Origin: Amyloporia xantha
Lineage: Eukaryota; Basidiomycota; Agaricomycetes; Polyporales; Adustoporiaceae
Length of the DNA stretch: 64,000 nucleotides
Assembly: GCA_036971615.1 (NCBI GenBank)
Contig: JAYKKR010000002.1
Span: forward strand, 2,852,001-2,916,000
Direction of reading: 5' to 3'
In this document: positions 9,851-23,125 of the stretch, piece after piece
Numbering within the stretch: position 1 is the first letter of the stretch
Layout: the number at the start of each line of letters is the position of its first letter
Notes under the pieces: generated by a model
What the model was told of the DNA's origin: nothing
Database searches by the model: none
The model's input: only the letters and a program-made list of their open reading frames with translations
Translations under genes and position numbers: made by a program

Positions 9851-11970
9851 TCAACTCCAGCAGTACCTCTCCATGCAACTCGCACACACTCCGCTGCGTT
9901 CGATCTTCTCCTGTCTCCGAGATCGGTCTACGACGGCACATGCCAAGCATGCCGGCCATTCAGGGTCCTTCTCTAATCCATGCGGTATTCCTTGTGTAGC
10001 CACGTCGAACACCTCTGAAAGCATCGCATCGAGCACGTCCGCGGTATAGGTGAACTGGTCGGTGGATGTGTTCGTGATGGCCGGTTGGCCAAGCGGCGGG
10101 CCGCCGTTCGCGATATAAATAACGAGTGGCTCTCCCGACTCGACGGAGCTCTCGCACCCGAAGAATGTAGGGCGTTTTGTGAGATTCTGCTCAAGGAACG
10201 TAGATTCGAGCGGGGGTACCGGCGGAAACGAATAAGTTCCTGGGAAGAATGCAACGCGATCCTGGGTATCCTGCAGCATCGACTCAATGTCAGCCCATGT
10301 CGCTTACATACTCGGCTGCGCGAAAAGACGTACAATTATGGAATTCCCGTCCGTCCAATCCTCATCTGTGTCAGCAGCCTAGTAATAGGTATCAGCGTGT
10401 CGCCTACCAGCACACAAAAACACGGCTCACCGCATCGATTGCGAGGATAACATCAACGTTGCGCGCCTTGACTAATAGTGGCATGAATGGGATAATCTCG
10501 CCGTCTTCACCGCCGTCGACAAACTGAAGGAGCGTCTCGTTGCTATCGATGAACGTCGTAGGATGTAACCCGTAGAATGGGTTTGGCACCAGAGACACAA
10601 GAAGGTTAATGCCAGACTCGGGAATTAGATCATCGAGGACCTCCAAGACGGGTTCTACAGGTGAAGCTGCCAAGGCCGCGGCCTGTACGATGTCAGCCAC
10701 ACAAATGTATTGGAGTTTCCTGAAAGCCTGTACTCACCGAGATATTATAGAGATTGAACTCGTTAGACGACATAGCTTCGATGAAGGACAATTGGTCATA
10801 GCCAGTAACACATAGGCTGTTATTCGGGGATCCCAAATATCGTGTCGGGGTAAACGCAGCTAGCATAGGGTCAAATGAGCCCATTTCGACTACAGGGGAA
10901 TCCACACGTGTGAGATGCTAGTCCTTTGATCGAGAAAGCTCTCCCAAGGACTTACAAACATTGATTTCATATATAGGGTTGGTAAGCGGAACGTCAACAT
11001 CCTCTTCGTTTAATACGTTGGACTGATTCCCGTTGGGCGACAGAGAGTCGGTGACGATAATAGGGAACGGTTGCGCAAAATTCGCGAACGAGTCCCTGCA
11101 TTCTGACCCTCAGCTACTGCCACAGTGCAGTATTGAAGAATTTGATACTCACAACTTGGAAATTCCAGAAAAGGTAAGCCCCGCTCCATGAGTAAGATTG
11201 TCGTCCCAGAAGTCGAGCGCGTTGGTGCCATTAACAAAATGCCGCGAGAGCGCGCGCGCCCACACGTCGCTGACAGTCACTGGGAATCCCATCGCATGCT
11301 TGCCCATGATCTCTTCCACTAGTTCCAGGATATATGCGTCAACCACAATAGAGCTATTACTGGGCTCCAATAGGTCATACTGGGCCAACCAGCCTCCCCA
11401 GCCGCTCACGTCCGCAGGAGGACGCCCGAAAATGAGATCGGGGAGCGTAGGGAAATCCGCCTGCGCGAGAGAGGTAACGAGCCAGCTTCCGCCCGACAGC
11501 CCAGATAAGTAGGTGGCAGCCTGTAGAAGTCCACCGGTGCCGGCCTGCACAGAGGTGGTGTTGCGACCGTCCAAGGCGTTTAATACACCCGCCCCGAAGA
11601 TTGCAGCTCGGTAGCCACCGCCGCTAGTCGCGATACTGAATCTCGGATGGGTTTCGCTGCCGTACAAACCGAGCATAACATCTGCGACGTAGGCCGGGAG
11701 GCTTGTCACGTCTTTTATGCTCTCGTTGACCGCCTCAAAGTAGGACTCCCAGGCATCGGGTAGGACCTCAGCTTTCCTGCCAGAAATGTAAGCAGTCTCC
11801 TCATCGCTGAGCGATTGATGGGTAGTCCCAGCCTCTCGAACGAGGGTTATCCCAGCTGGGCAAGGGGCTAGAGTCGGCGCATACGCGGCTGCTGCCTCTA
11901 GCTGACTGGCCGCAGGCAGTGGACTGCAGCAGAGTGCGAAGCCAAGGAGAAGCAGTGCCGAGTACTGCAT
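9851..11970 (-). CDS. lysophospholipase / phospholipase B, secreted
   Basis: Secreted or wall-bound enzyme that releases fatty acids from phospholipids and lysophospholipids. Exons 11153-11970, 10956-11095, 10738-10889, 10431-10682, 10334-10378 and 9851-10270 sum to 1827 nt (608 residues), the usual family length. The start at 11970 gives a signal peptide (MQYSALLLLGFALCCS, cleaved near AAS). Then come SGGGYRAAIFGAG, which forms the oxyanion region, and the nucleophile elbow GLSGGSW. The catalytic Asp motif of the cPLA2-like fold lies in the DGGEDGE stretch. Several NxS/T sites are present (NSS, NGT, NLT, NET). The C-terminus has the paired cysteines typical of fungal enzymes and ends RYCWS, with no clear GPI-attachment tail. 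The frame is open upstream to 12189, but the signal peptide decides the start. Confidence 0.92.
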
Positions 11971-14854
11971 GAGGCGTCGAGAGCTACAGACAAAAGGGGA
12001 ATGATCGGCAGGTTTTAAAGCATGTTTATAGCGGTCAGCCAAGGCTTCCAGCATTGACACAGGGCCAAATTTAATACCTGCGGAGTAACCGTGCGACCGA
12101 GGCAACCCGAGATCACGCGGAGCCCATCTATACCCACGTGTGTCGTTCGACGTTGAAGGTGGTCGTCGGCAGTCCGTCAGCGCGCACACCTGAGACGGTG
12201 GCGGGAGGTCGATGGGAGCCTTATCTGGAATAGCGAGCGGGCCACTTCAGCTGTAGACACTAATCTGAGCATAGGGCAGAGGTTTAGTGAGAACAGCACC
12301 CGACGAACGTTCAGCGTTTCAACGGCAGAGCCCGACTATTTCAATGAGCGCCGAACAGAATTAGTAGCGGCTATTGTGATCGATCGTAATGGGTGCCTGG
12401 AGCGCTTGCCCTCGCATTGCTCCCAGGGCACGCTGATCGGTCATATTGACCACCACCCAGAACCAGAGGTAACATGGACGGCACATTAGCTAGGTCGACA
12501 CCATTAAAAGCCCGCAATATGACCTACAGCACTTTTTTCACCTTCGTCGAGCTGGTGCATCCTGGACTCCGTCTTGTTCAAAATTGATCGCTCCCTCCGA
12601 AGTTCGTCGGCCTCATAATTGTAGCCCGACGAGATTAACCGGAAGTGAGGAAGTCCAGACAGTGCTTGCATACATCCACTGTGATCCCTTGAATTGCGAA
12701 AAAGATCTGCCTCCGACCCAAGCATGGACGTGACAAAGGGAAGGCCAACTGTGGAATGCTGTACTGATGTAGAATGGGCGCTGGAATCATGGTGAGAGCG
12801 CCATCCGTACTCTATTGCGAGCGAGCTGTGCGGACAGCACCGCAGAACATCATCGACACTTAGATTACCAGCAAAGGCAGTAATACTTCTGCCCTTCGGG
12901 GAGCTGATGTAGCCTGTACGACCGTGTGAAAGCCTGTCAAAACCCGCCTGCTTCACCCAGGGTATCACTTATTCAGGTAGAAAAGTGGGTCACGCTCGGC
13001 TTTGTGGCTTTGTTAACGTACAGTCATGACTCAAAGAAGACAATCGCGAAGCCTTGCTTGTGAAGACCAGTCGTAAGGTCTGTGCGAAGACTGCATCTTT
13101 CAGCTGATCACATCACTCATGGGCGTCTGAACTCACCGAAAGCGGAGGCTCCTCAGTGGCGAATGTCGTGTCAAGTTAAATGTCGTGCCAGGATCCAACA
13201 ACACCAGTCATGCCAGAACAGCTGTGGTAGTCCTAGCGCCTTCATAGAAGCCATTGATCGCCGCTGTAACGCCCAAAATCCACAAGACGTATCGTCACGT
13301 CAGAAAGCCGTCAAGTGGTGACAGGCCAGGAACATAGAACCTGTCTCTTTGAAAGCAACTCGATTGGTCGATATGTTCAAATTTTACGTTGTTCTCATCG
13401 TGTTAGACTCCGCTCCGGGTTATGCCATTGCTACTGGACATTGAAGCTAGAGACAGATGGCGAGGTGAGAATTTGCATTTTGTGTATATGAATTTCGAGA
13501 TCTTCATGAGAGCCGATGACCATATGCGCGGAGTGCCACTGGTAAAGTCAGACGTCATCCGATGTGCATGTCTCCAAATAGGTTTGTCACACGCTGTCCA
13601 ACCCTCCAACTGATTGAGGCCGGACCGAATACGAACAGCAGTGGGGTGGGAGGATGCGCTGCGAGATTTAAGCACCGGTGGACCTTGGCGGGCACCGAGT
13701 TTGACCACCTTAAGTTAGCGTGTCCTTCGTGCAATCCTCGGATCTGTGTACGCTAGGAAAAGTGCATACGGGCCTGTATACAGGTCTGTCTGTGGACACT
13801 TGTGCCTCTGCCAACAGTACGGTCCGTAAGGCTTTGATATACATATATTCGGCTACGACGTACCTCTGAGGTTGAAACTCAGTGGGCCCGAGCACCCAGG
13901 GGTGATTGTAAAAGGTCCATGTGAGGATGATGCAGCAGGATTATGGGCTGCAGAACAGTCGTGCCAAGTCTCTGCAATGTTGGCACAATGTTTGCGGTCT
14001 TATTGACAATGGCGATGCGGCACAAATGTTGGTGCAATCGAACGGAGGTCGATTACTCTGCTGCCCTCGCGCTTGATGCAGGGGGGTGGTTTAGTCGTAA
14101 AACTATGTGAGGTATGCCTTGGGTACGTACCGTTGTCCACGTCGGTTAGATGGAAGGGGCAGATATACGGGTAAGAATACTGAGACCCTGAATCAGGAGC
14201 TCTGATGCTGTCGTTACTTGACGCAGGATCTTTGAGAGTGTAATTTCATCGCCAGGCATTCTAGCATCCGTCGCGACGCACGTTCCACGAAGTCCAGCTA
14301 TAAACATGGAGGCGGACGAGCATATGGCCGAAACCCAAGTCAATCACGGCCGGTAATCCTGGTCAGTCTTACGACTATGTAGACCCGTCCCGCCGTCCCC
14401 GAAGAACACGGATATCAAAGCGAAGTGTCATCGGCAAGTGTGGAAGGGTCGGGATATAATATCACATGCATTTGTTCGGACGGCTACTGATTCGTGTCAG
14501 GGACAACGGTCAGCCCCAGATTCGAGCTGATGCTAGACGCGGGGAAGAGGCGCCATACTGTACCGCTAGTGATCTCTGAGTGCCGAGTGATCTGGAGATT
14601 TACCTCGAGTCCGCGTCGCAAGCGTTACAAGACGGCACCGAGAAAAAGACATATTGTGCAATTGATGCATCACTAGGGACACAGAGCCCGAGACGCAGTT
14701 TGCCCTTAGTTGTCATACTGGCATGCGTCGCTAACGCCGTCATGATTCAGTCGATGCGACCGTCGAGTGCTGAGGCGAACCTTTCGGAGATTGCGATTAT
14801 GACAGGTGCTATGTGATATACCGGGGGTATGTGCAGCAATAGATGTGGTGCCGA
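11971..14854. other. gene-poor stretch between phospholipase B and an LRR-like fragment
   Basis: Open frames here are short, lack recognisable motifs and give no consistent splice model on either strand. A 154-codon minus-strand frame at 12504-12968 shows no known domain and I do not call it. I see no transposon ends or tandem arrays. Confidence 0.4.
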
Positions 14855-15331
14855 TCACAGTCGAGGCCCGAGAGTCGAACGGGTTAACAACTCCTGCACC
14901 TTGAGATGTTGATATCCCTTGCGTTCTCTTCCTGTCACTGGAATGCCACACATCAGATTGTACGAAAGATCGCTAGTATTTCGCACCTGTACCAGCCAGT
15001 CTCTGCTCGAGAGAATTTCTGGTTGGATATGGTTGAGCGTTGCAAGATGTGACAGAGGAAGATCATGATTGATCAAGCAAGCGATGGTCAATTCAGTGAT
15101 CTTGACGTTCTTGATGCCTATACTTCCTGCAGAATAACGCGCACCAATGCATAGGGACTCAGGCGACCGACATCCCGCCAATGCAGCTTCTAGGTCATGC
15201 ATACAACAAATACGATATGCTGGCGACGTTTCTGGCGTACGATGGACGGCTGTTATTAGAAAGATAGGTGGTTCCGACCAACGTTCGTGAGTTGGCAGGC
15301 TCTGATTATGTATATATGACACAACAAACAC
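14855..15331 (-). pseudogene. F-box/LRR-like C-terminal fragment
   Basis: A 158-codon open stretch with no ATG at its 5' end. Phrases such as ITELTIACLINHDLPLSHL, preceded by ESLCIGARYSAG, resemble the leucine-rich C-terminal half of agaricomycete F-box proteins. A possible acceptor (AATCAG) lies near 15303. Upstream, around 15600-15660 on the same strand, another coding-like piece (LSDEQCHILLSSRHDL) is followed by a GTAAGT donor, but I could not build one continuous model with an F-box. It is either the last exon of a real gene or a decayed copy. Confidence 0.3.
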
Positions 15332-18180
15332 ACCTTGGGAGTGCTTTTATGCCAAAAATGTGCATATATGCGGTTTATATGCGGTCGAGTTGGGATGTGT
15401 GACGCCCGCATTCAGTTATTGACGACTATCAATGGTCGAATGGTAATGAACTGTCGCGTTGAGTGCCGTAAACGTGGAAACGCCTACGCTCTATTAGGAC
15501 GAGATCGTTGTATTAGTGTCATCAGAACATGTACCTATAGGATGTCGCGTATTCCACGGGTACTTACATTCATCTTTCCGCATTGAATCAAGTCGTGTCG
15601 GGATGACAGCAGGATGTGACATTGCTCGTCAGACAGGTGGAGAGACTGCGGCCATACTTGTGTCAGCTAAACACGCGTTCTATACACTCCACGCGCCGGT
15701 CTCAAGAAGGGACACGCGAGCTGCGGTTACGTAGCACTCACGGATCAGAGGACATTGACATCCAAGATGCGTCCCATCCGAGCCTTGAGATTCGAGAATG
15801 CCGAATCTCATACCAACCGAGGCCATGTGATGTAAAGCTATACCTGAATTTGAGCCATTAATGAGTTGGATTTACGTGAAATTACGTCTTCATACCAGAA
15901 TCGGTATGCGTAAGATGTTTTCTCGCAGCGCGCTTGGAGGTCCCTGAAGGAGGTATTGTGAACGTAGGGGACGTACTAAATGGAAGATCGTAAGCCAGGC
16001 GGGCTTTCTATTTCAAGGAATTGGATCCGTCCTTTGTGTGTCATCTAAGTAGAGTATACGTGATATGCACCTATGTAGTAGCAAAACCGTGAATTCCAGA
16101 AAACCTTGTATACGAACTGAATGGTTGTTTTCATTCGTCGGGGGGGCTCAGCGCTAGCGCTCATGCTCAGAACAAATGTGACGAGGCGGGATGATGCGAC
16201 ATGTCACAAGTCACTCGTCGGGCATGTCCACCTAACTTTAAGTATACCCACCGCCTGGGCTTCATCATGCTCGAGCAACGCCTTATGGTCGCCGAGTCAT
16301 CCGTTTCGATCGGGGTACCTCGCCTGTGTAAGTCCAGCAACTCCCACAGATGATCCGGATCTCACACAGATCATACGTGAAACAAGTATAGCAAGTTCTG
16401 ACAGTTGAGTTCATCGAATCTGTTCCCTGCCATTTCGGCTGCATGATGGTGATGCCAGTGCATACGACTGGCCTCGGCGTACTCATCGTCTACAAGTTCC
16501 TCCCGTGGGCAAACAATCGCGCCTTCGATTTCCCAAGGCCCAGTGGGAGTGGATATTCTCGGCGATGCGTCAACGCCATTACGACATGACCATGGGAGAC
16601 ATTTGGGATCCATGCATGGCCGACATGCCTTAGGCCAAGCCCATACAATTACCTCCGCACCGCACGTACGTTCCACACCTCTCTCATACACTAGTGCTGA
16701 GACGTCATACGCTCGTCGCCCAGGCCATAATGCAGACGACCTTCTCCAGCATGGCTATCTCGATAACACCCAGCGATCCCCCTCTGCAACGCGTTCGGTC
16801 CCGTCGGTCACCTGGCCCAGATAAGGGCGAGAAGCGTTATCCCAGCGCACTATCCCCGCTATGTGCCCCTGCCTCTTCGTCGCCTTCGATCGTCCCAGGG
16901 GAGGGCACGAGCAACCCTTCTCTCGCCCGAGCACCCCGGACGGTTCTGATGTTCGCGGGGCTGCCTCCGAGTGCTCCCATACCGTGTGTGAGAGCTCGAT
17001 ACGGCACTCCTGGCCCTCCTCAGCGGGCCGCGACGCCACCATCTATGATATCGTCCTCTCAGATCTCCGTAGCCTGTCGAACCTTCCAACCTTTCGCTAC
17101 GCTGACGGCACGATGCTTCGACCAAAATGAAGCCCTCCGGCTGAGCAAGCATGAACCTTGCAGCGTACTCTCTCAGGCCTGAGGCTTCGCAGTCCGATAG
17201 TGTTTGGCAGATCAAGGGAGGTGAACGCTCCTAGCCGTCTTCATGTTCCTCAGTCGTTCAGCCTCAGACAACTTAGATTACCTTCACATAAAACACGTAG
17301 ATCCACTCAATCAAACAGCCCCTGTAATAGAATCAATGCTTATGCTACGATTTATCGATAAGAATAACGGGTGGTTACAGCCATGCCAGCAAAGACTCCG
17401 GCCCAATGGGGGTATAGAGAACGGATAGGGACCACACGCTCGTGTGCCGCAAGCAGCGCGAGCAAGTGAGCGGGCTCGCGCCGCGAACCCGAAGAGAAAT
17501 GCCAACCACGCTAGTCCACCACGACGCTACCAGCTGCCCTCTAAGAAATTCCGCCTGGAATAACGCAAGGAGAAATTGGACCAGGACAGGTAGGGCAGGC
17601 CATGCGCTACGCGTCGTGGTTGTGATCGCGTATCTGCATCAATCGTGTGCGATCGCAGACGAGTAGATTCAATCCATGTAACCATGACTGCAGCCGGCAG
17701 CGATCGCAGAAAAAAAGTTGGACTAATGAGTGGTGTCCAGGGGCGAAACGAGCGAATTGCAGCAACCGGTGATGCACACACAGTCCACTGACTAGTATCA
17801 AGGAGTGTGGAAGTACAGGAGCAGACAGGAACGACTGGACGGGCCGGCAGTGAGACATGATGGTACAGGGAGAGGTATCATGACGGAGCGGACACAACCA
17901 AGCAAGAAACACAACAAACCAGGGGAATGGCGTAGGGTAGCGTAGGATAGGGTGGAACTGTACAGAGGTGAACGAACGGGTCGAACAGCGAGCTGGAAGG
18001 GGATTAAATAGAGCTGGTGGGACGAACAGCAGGATATATAGTGACGGGTTTGATCAACAACAGGCGGACAGCGGAGCCGTAGGGGGACGCCGGCAAGGTC
18101 GTATGGCGGTCGTCGGCCGTGCGCATACGCTTGACAAAAATGCGCCATCCGTAACCGGCACCAAGCGGCGTCGACGCCGC
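15332..18180. other. gene-poor stretch upstream of the bHLH 3' end
   Basis: No supported complete gene. A plus-strand frame at 16694-17182, rich in Pro, Ser and Arg, and a minus-strand frame at 16371-16691 are open, but they have no motif and no defined start. The last 200 bp probably include the bHLH 3' untranslated region. Confidence 0.4.
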
Positions 18181-19727
18181 TCACAGCATCATGGACGCGT
18201 ACCCATGACCATTTCCGCCCCCGCCCACGCTGATCGGCGCGCTCTTCATCATACCCGCACCCATGTTCATCCCGCCGATGCCCATGCCCATACCCTCGCC
18301 GTAGTGTCCTGCCGTCCCGTTCCCTGCGCCGCCCATGCGTCTAGGCATCGCGCTCGCCATCTCATAGCTGCCGCCGCCCGAGGTCGGCGAGCCGTACCCA
18401 CTGCCGTTGCTCGCCATGCTGCCGCTGCGCTCCCTGCGGGACGCGTGGCCCGCCCCAGCGACAGGGGTGGAACCGACCGAGGACGCGTCATCGCCCTCCG
18501 TAGGACTGCCGTAGATGTGACCTCCATTCATACCACGCTGCTGCTGGAGCATCGCCTGCTGGCGCTGCATGAGGTAGTACTGCTGCTGCGCGTTGCCCTG
18601 GGAAGACGTGGGCGGCGTGAACTGCTGCTGGCCGGGGCCCGCGTTAGGAAGGTACATAGAGCCGTGCCAGACCTTGTCGTCACCGTTGTTGCCGCCCATT
18701 TGGCCGTGGGCACCAAAGAACTGACCTGAGAACTGCGCGGAGCCCATGGGCGCATGCGAGTGGTGCGGCTCGTACATAGAGACCATGGCGGGATTTTCGA
18801 ACGACACCGATGTCGGGCTCTGGACGATCATCGGGGTGCCGTTGGCGTGAGTACCCTGACGCGACATCATGGTCTGGATGTGCATCCCACCGCTGGGCAC
18901 GCTGTGGGAGAAGGGGCTGACGTCGGAGGTATTCTTGAGGAGCGCAGCAGCGGCCGAGTGCGCCATAGGGCCGCGCATGTCTTCCATGGGTCCGTCTTCA
19001 GCGCCTACACCAACGTTGGCGTGGGAGGCCATGACGGCGGGTCTGCCGGCGAAATCATCGTCGCCATACTGGTCGTCTCCGTAGTCGCCGCCGTCTTCCT
19101 CTTCGATCGGGCCGACATTGAGGACTTCGACCTCGCCACTGAGTATCATCTGAAAAGCCTCTCCGCGGACAGGCTCTTCGACGCGGGGAAGACCAGAGCG
19201 GTCGCGCCACTCGTTCAATTCACGGCGGAGGGCATCAGCCTCGAGTTTGAGGAGGCGAAGTTCGCGGGCGGCGACCATGCGGTGACGACGGGAAGCGTGA
19301 ATGTGGGCGATCGAGGAGTTGACAATGGAGGACTTGGACGGGCGGCGAATCTGCGAGAGGTTGGGTAGGAGGGCCGCGAGATCCTGCGTCGATCGCATGT
19401 CAGAATACCCGGAGTGATTAAGAAAAAACCGCGTACCAAGAAACGACCGTTCAACGTCTCGCGACGCTGTCTCTCTACAGCGTTGTGGGTAGCCCTACGT
19501 TCTGCTGTGTTGGCACGGCGGCTGGGCTTGCGCTTGTTGTTCGCGCCATTAGCAGGGTTGTTGTTGGTAGATGCAGTAGGAGAGGCGGAGGCAGCATCCG
19601 CAGGAGGGGGGAGTGCAAGAGTGGGGGGGTTAGAAGGAGAGGAAGGGGTCGTAGGGCCGTTGGAGCCATCGGAGGAGGGCGAGCGGGTGCCGTCAGGCGA
19701 GGAGGGGATAGCAAGAGGGAGAGCCAT
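18181..19727 (-). CDS. bHLH transcription factor, Esc1-like
   Basis: Nuclear DNA-binding regulator of 497 residues from exons 19437-19727 and 18181-19383 (1494 nt). A low-complexity Ser/Pro/Asn N-terminus leads to the basic region RRATHNAVERQRRETLN (His, Glu and Arg in the E-box-contacting positions) and helix 1 NGRFLDLAALLP. The 53 bp intron cuts helix 1 after NGRFL. The loop IRRPSKSSIVN and helix 2 follow, then a leucine-rich extension (LRLLKLEADALRRELNEW) that may be a short coiled coil. The remaining 350 residues are disordered, with an acidic patch, Gln-rich and Gly/Met-rich stretches. The region resembles fission yeast Esc1-type bHLH proteins. Target genes cannot be inferred. Confidence 0.9.
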
Positions 19728-19739
19728 GGATGGATATGT

Positions 19740-20340
19740 GTAGTGGGGTGTTTACAAGAAGTGCTGGATGGTGGACGTGGTGAGGAGCGATGCGGGTAAT
19801 CTAGAGGGCGATGGGGAAAAGCACGGAAAGCAGGTAGTCAAAAAAGACAAAAGGGCAGAGCGTTGCTTTTGAGGGGTCGTGAGGTGGTTGCGAGAGGTTG
19901 GTTGCGAGTAGCGAGGTGGGGCGGACGGGGACAAACGGGCACGCGATTGCTCAGCGGAGTCCGGAGTTGTCGAGGGGGAGTTGTCGAGGGGGAGTTGTCG
20001 TTGGTTATCGAGAGCAGGGGAGTTGATACCAGTCGCGAGCGAGGCTCAGCGTACGGTGCTGCTGTGTTGAGGCGTTGGAGGGGGTACGGGAGATGCTTGC
20101 AAAGGGGGAAGGGCGGGATGAGAGAGGCCGGCAAGGGTCGCGAGATCTTGAGGGGGAAAAAGATGGTGAGGGTAAGCGGAAGAGCGGAGGCAAGGGGACG
20201 TACTCCAGGCGGTATCCTTGTATCGGCAGGGCTGGGCGGAAGGAAGGGTGCAAGAGGGGGAGGGGGGGAGAGGGGACGGCGGAGAGAGGGATAGCCTCAG
20301 GCGAAAACCATATACGACGGGGAAAGGGACTCACATCCGC
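19740..20340 (-). promoter_or_regulatory. long pyrimidine-rich promoter/leader of the bHLH gene
   Basis: About 600 bp directly upstream of the bHLH start are strongly C+T rich on the gene's sense strand (G+A rich on the plus strand). Such tracts mark promoters and 5' leaders of well-expressed fungal genes. A long leader also suggests translational control, which is inference. Confidence 0.45.
19967..20000. repeat. 14 bp tandem repeat, 2.4 copies
   Basis: The unit TTGTCGAGGGGGAG repeats head to tail twice, plus six bases, inside the purine-rich upstream region of the bHLH gene. Confidence 0.7.
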
Positions 20341-21369
20341 GCCTCGATGCCCATTCGCATATATCTGACCTCGGCATGTCCCGGATGACACATTGCCTTT
20401 TTCGGAACATCATTTCCTGCTGCTTCTATCTCCCAAGTCCCGGCCCCAACCCAGCGCACGTCCCCGGTGAGCCTGCCATGGGCGTCTGCCGACTCTGCCC
20501 CCCCTCCTCTCCCCCGCCGCCCCCGAGCCCCCCCTTCCATTCTCCCCCGACGGCCCCCTCCGTTCCTCCGCTTCGCATACACCCTGCTGCATAGCACTTC
20601 GTCCATTCGCCGGCGACCCCAGATCCGTACAGCCTAGCGTTCGGTAGCATTTCTTACCCTATCACTCCATAACCATCGTACCCGCCGACCGTGGTCCATA
20701 CATTTGAATCGTTGTCCCGATCCCTCCTCGGTCTCTTTTCGCTCCCTCCGCCGTCCTGCCTGATCGCCATCATTTCTTCCGGCAAACCAGATGCCGTCGC
20801 ATCGCAGCTGCCAGCTGTCATGACTTTGCTCTCACTTCGCATCCACACGGACCAGTCTCGGACACCCTTGTATTTCTTGCAATGTACCACCTCCCTGTTG
20901 TATCTCTCTACCCCAATGGATTCCTGCATTTGTGCTGGTCCTTAGGCTGTTGTATCGATCCCTTGAGATCATACATCAACAAGTTGACGATCCTCGCCTA
21001 CCCATGATCTGCAACATCTTTGCGGCACCCCCGGAGGTGACAACATCCGCTCATCACTTTGCCGCCATCACAGGCTCTGTTAACGTCGCTCCTGCGGAAT
21101 GTCATCCCATCTGAGTCATCCCCAACTCGCAGTCCGCAGTGACATCGGTAAGTTACTCGTCGGGGTGGGCTCATCGTCACTTTCTTCGCGTCAGCTATTC
21201 GTTTTGTTTCTGGTGGACTTTCTCCCGTCTACTTTTGATCATCATATTACAGCCCCATTTGAGCCCTGGGTTGTTTGCTCATTTGCCCTGCTAGCTGTTT
21301 TCTGACCTTGTTACCGAACATTCCGCCAACGAGCGTCCACCTTAAGTCCGGCCACTCGGAAGCTCGTGA

Positions 21370-22000
21370 TTACAGCATTTTGAGGATAAGCAGCGACGAG
21401 ACCTCAGGTCGGGGGGGTCGTCTTAGTGTTACAGGAGCGCTCCTGGCCAGATCTCGAAAGTGCCTCCCACATTCCAGTCCGGCCATGATGATTCTAAGAG
21501 TGAATGACTTAGCAACGCTGAACCCAAACAGTTCCTCCCGGGTAAGCACTGTCCGCGCTATATAGCTGCCGTCTTCTGACCGCCTGATGACAAGCGCCGC
21601 CAGACGTGCCTTGTTGCTCGCATTCAATTCAATGTCAAGCGTTTTCTGGGTCACGCACTCATACTGCAGATCGTCTGTTCACCTGCTTCGACCCGGAATG
21701 TGATCGCCTCCTGCAGCGAAGGTGTGGTCCTTTCCTCACAAATCGGCCCCTTCATTGATGCGTATATCTCTGTTGGCCGGTGAAGGTATGTTTTTCAGTC
21801 TATTTTTGGGCTCCCTGATCCGCTCGTCGAGCCACAAATCCGAAAATCCCGCAGTGGCACCCACTCCGAATTCGCACCCTCCCCAGGTCATCGGCTCTAC
21901 CGCAGGACCGTTGGCGGTATCACGCGCGGGGACCCTTTTGAACGGAATGTGACCCTCTGGGGTAGCTCCTCATGAAATTTTGGTTCGCGCCCAAGGAAAT
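21370..22000 (-). pseudogene. frameshifted coding relic
   Basis: Consecutive minus-strand pieces read as ordinary protein but sit in different frames. The first, near 21990-21750, contains GATPEGHIPFKRVPARDT and later WLDERIREPKNRLKNIP, and ends at a stop. The next, near 21755-21660, contains EERTTPSLQEAITFRVEAGE. The third, 21660-21370, contains KTLDIELNASNKARLAAL and then ARTVLTREELFGFS. No splice sites of normal size explain the frame changes, so small deletions are likely. The protein family is not recognised; a mobile-element polyprotein or a lost host gene are both possible. Confidence 0.35.
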
Positions 22001-23125
22001 GTCGCCTTTCGCACTAGCCAGCTCATTGAAAATGGTCCTGAGACGACCTTTTCTATTGCCTCGACCCTGTGATCCTCACCCCAAGCGCGTCATGAAGGTG
22101 TCCCGGACGTCTAGTGATCTCCGTGGTCTAATGAATCATATATCCGTCTATTCTGAGGACCCTGTGACCCGCCCTTAGCCATTGTCAGCTCTGTATGGCA
22201 TAAAGCACAACCTTCCGTCTGTTCTGGGATCTGCTTTTCAGCACACAATCGGATCTGCTACTCGGCTGCGCCCAGGGATCCTCGGTACGGCTGCCCTGGC
22301 GCGGTGGGTGGCCTGATGCATGATGATCCACTGTTATGGTTACGTTCACGAAGGTTTGAACTCTGCTGGTTCATTGGCAGACGCGCTCACAAGGCTGGCT
22401 TCGTGCGGTGGTTCTCTGTCCAATCCATGGTCACTGGCATCATTGTTCTGACGCTCCCGTTGCCCTGTGATCCTTTGTTATGACTGTTTTTACAGCATCA
22501 CGGTATATTGGCAGGTTCAATGTCGTTCCGCTGAATTCCACGGCTGACCTACCATCCTGGTGGGCCTGTGATTCTCTGGCATGTCCACCACATCGGTCTT
22601 CTGAAGTCTCATCCCGCGCGCTCTTGCGTCATGGACTCGGACTACGTGGCCTTGTGATATTGCATTGCGATTCTCGCTTTCTGTGGGTTTTCCTCCGCTC
22701 AAGGCCCCTTCGATATTTGTAATGTTTGTATCATTGCAAATACTAGCGTGTGGTTCATTTCACTTCTGTTCTCATGCATGTGATTTTGTGATGCAGCTCT
22801 GTCCTCCCCCTCACTGATCGGGTGTGCAAAAAGTGTTCTCAGTATCTGTCAATTGGAATGCAATCCACTGCAGTTGGGATACCGAGGCGGTCCTGTGGCT
22901 CAGTATGAACTGTTCATGCCGCTCGCGTGACGCTTCATCTTAGGTGCTCCGTAAAATTACGTTCCTGCGAAGCCTCCAACGCTTCAGCAAACACAACGTT
23001 TGCCATTCATGGGTTGAATGAACATGGGCGGTCGAAGTTCGCTCCGGGGGCGTTCATTTGCACTGCCTACTGCCGGCGAGTACGAGGAGGCTGTACAAAT
23101 TGGCCGAAACTGCGCATTTCTCACC

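Noticed and set aside
12504..12968. 154-codon open frame on the minus strand
   Set aside because: No recognisable motif, no supporting neighbouring exons and amino-acid composition of no particular kind; left as intergenic.
16694..17182. 162-codon plus-strand frame rich in Pro, Ser and Arg
   Set aside because: Overlaps comparably long frames on the other strand and shows no domain; the composition is what G+C-rich noncoding DNA gives.
18754..19368. 204-codon plus-strand frame opposite the bHLH gene
   Set aside because: It is antisense to a confident bHLH coding exon and carries no motif of its own.
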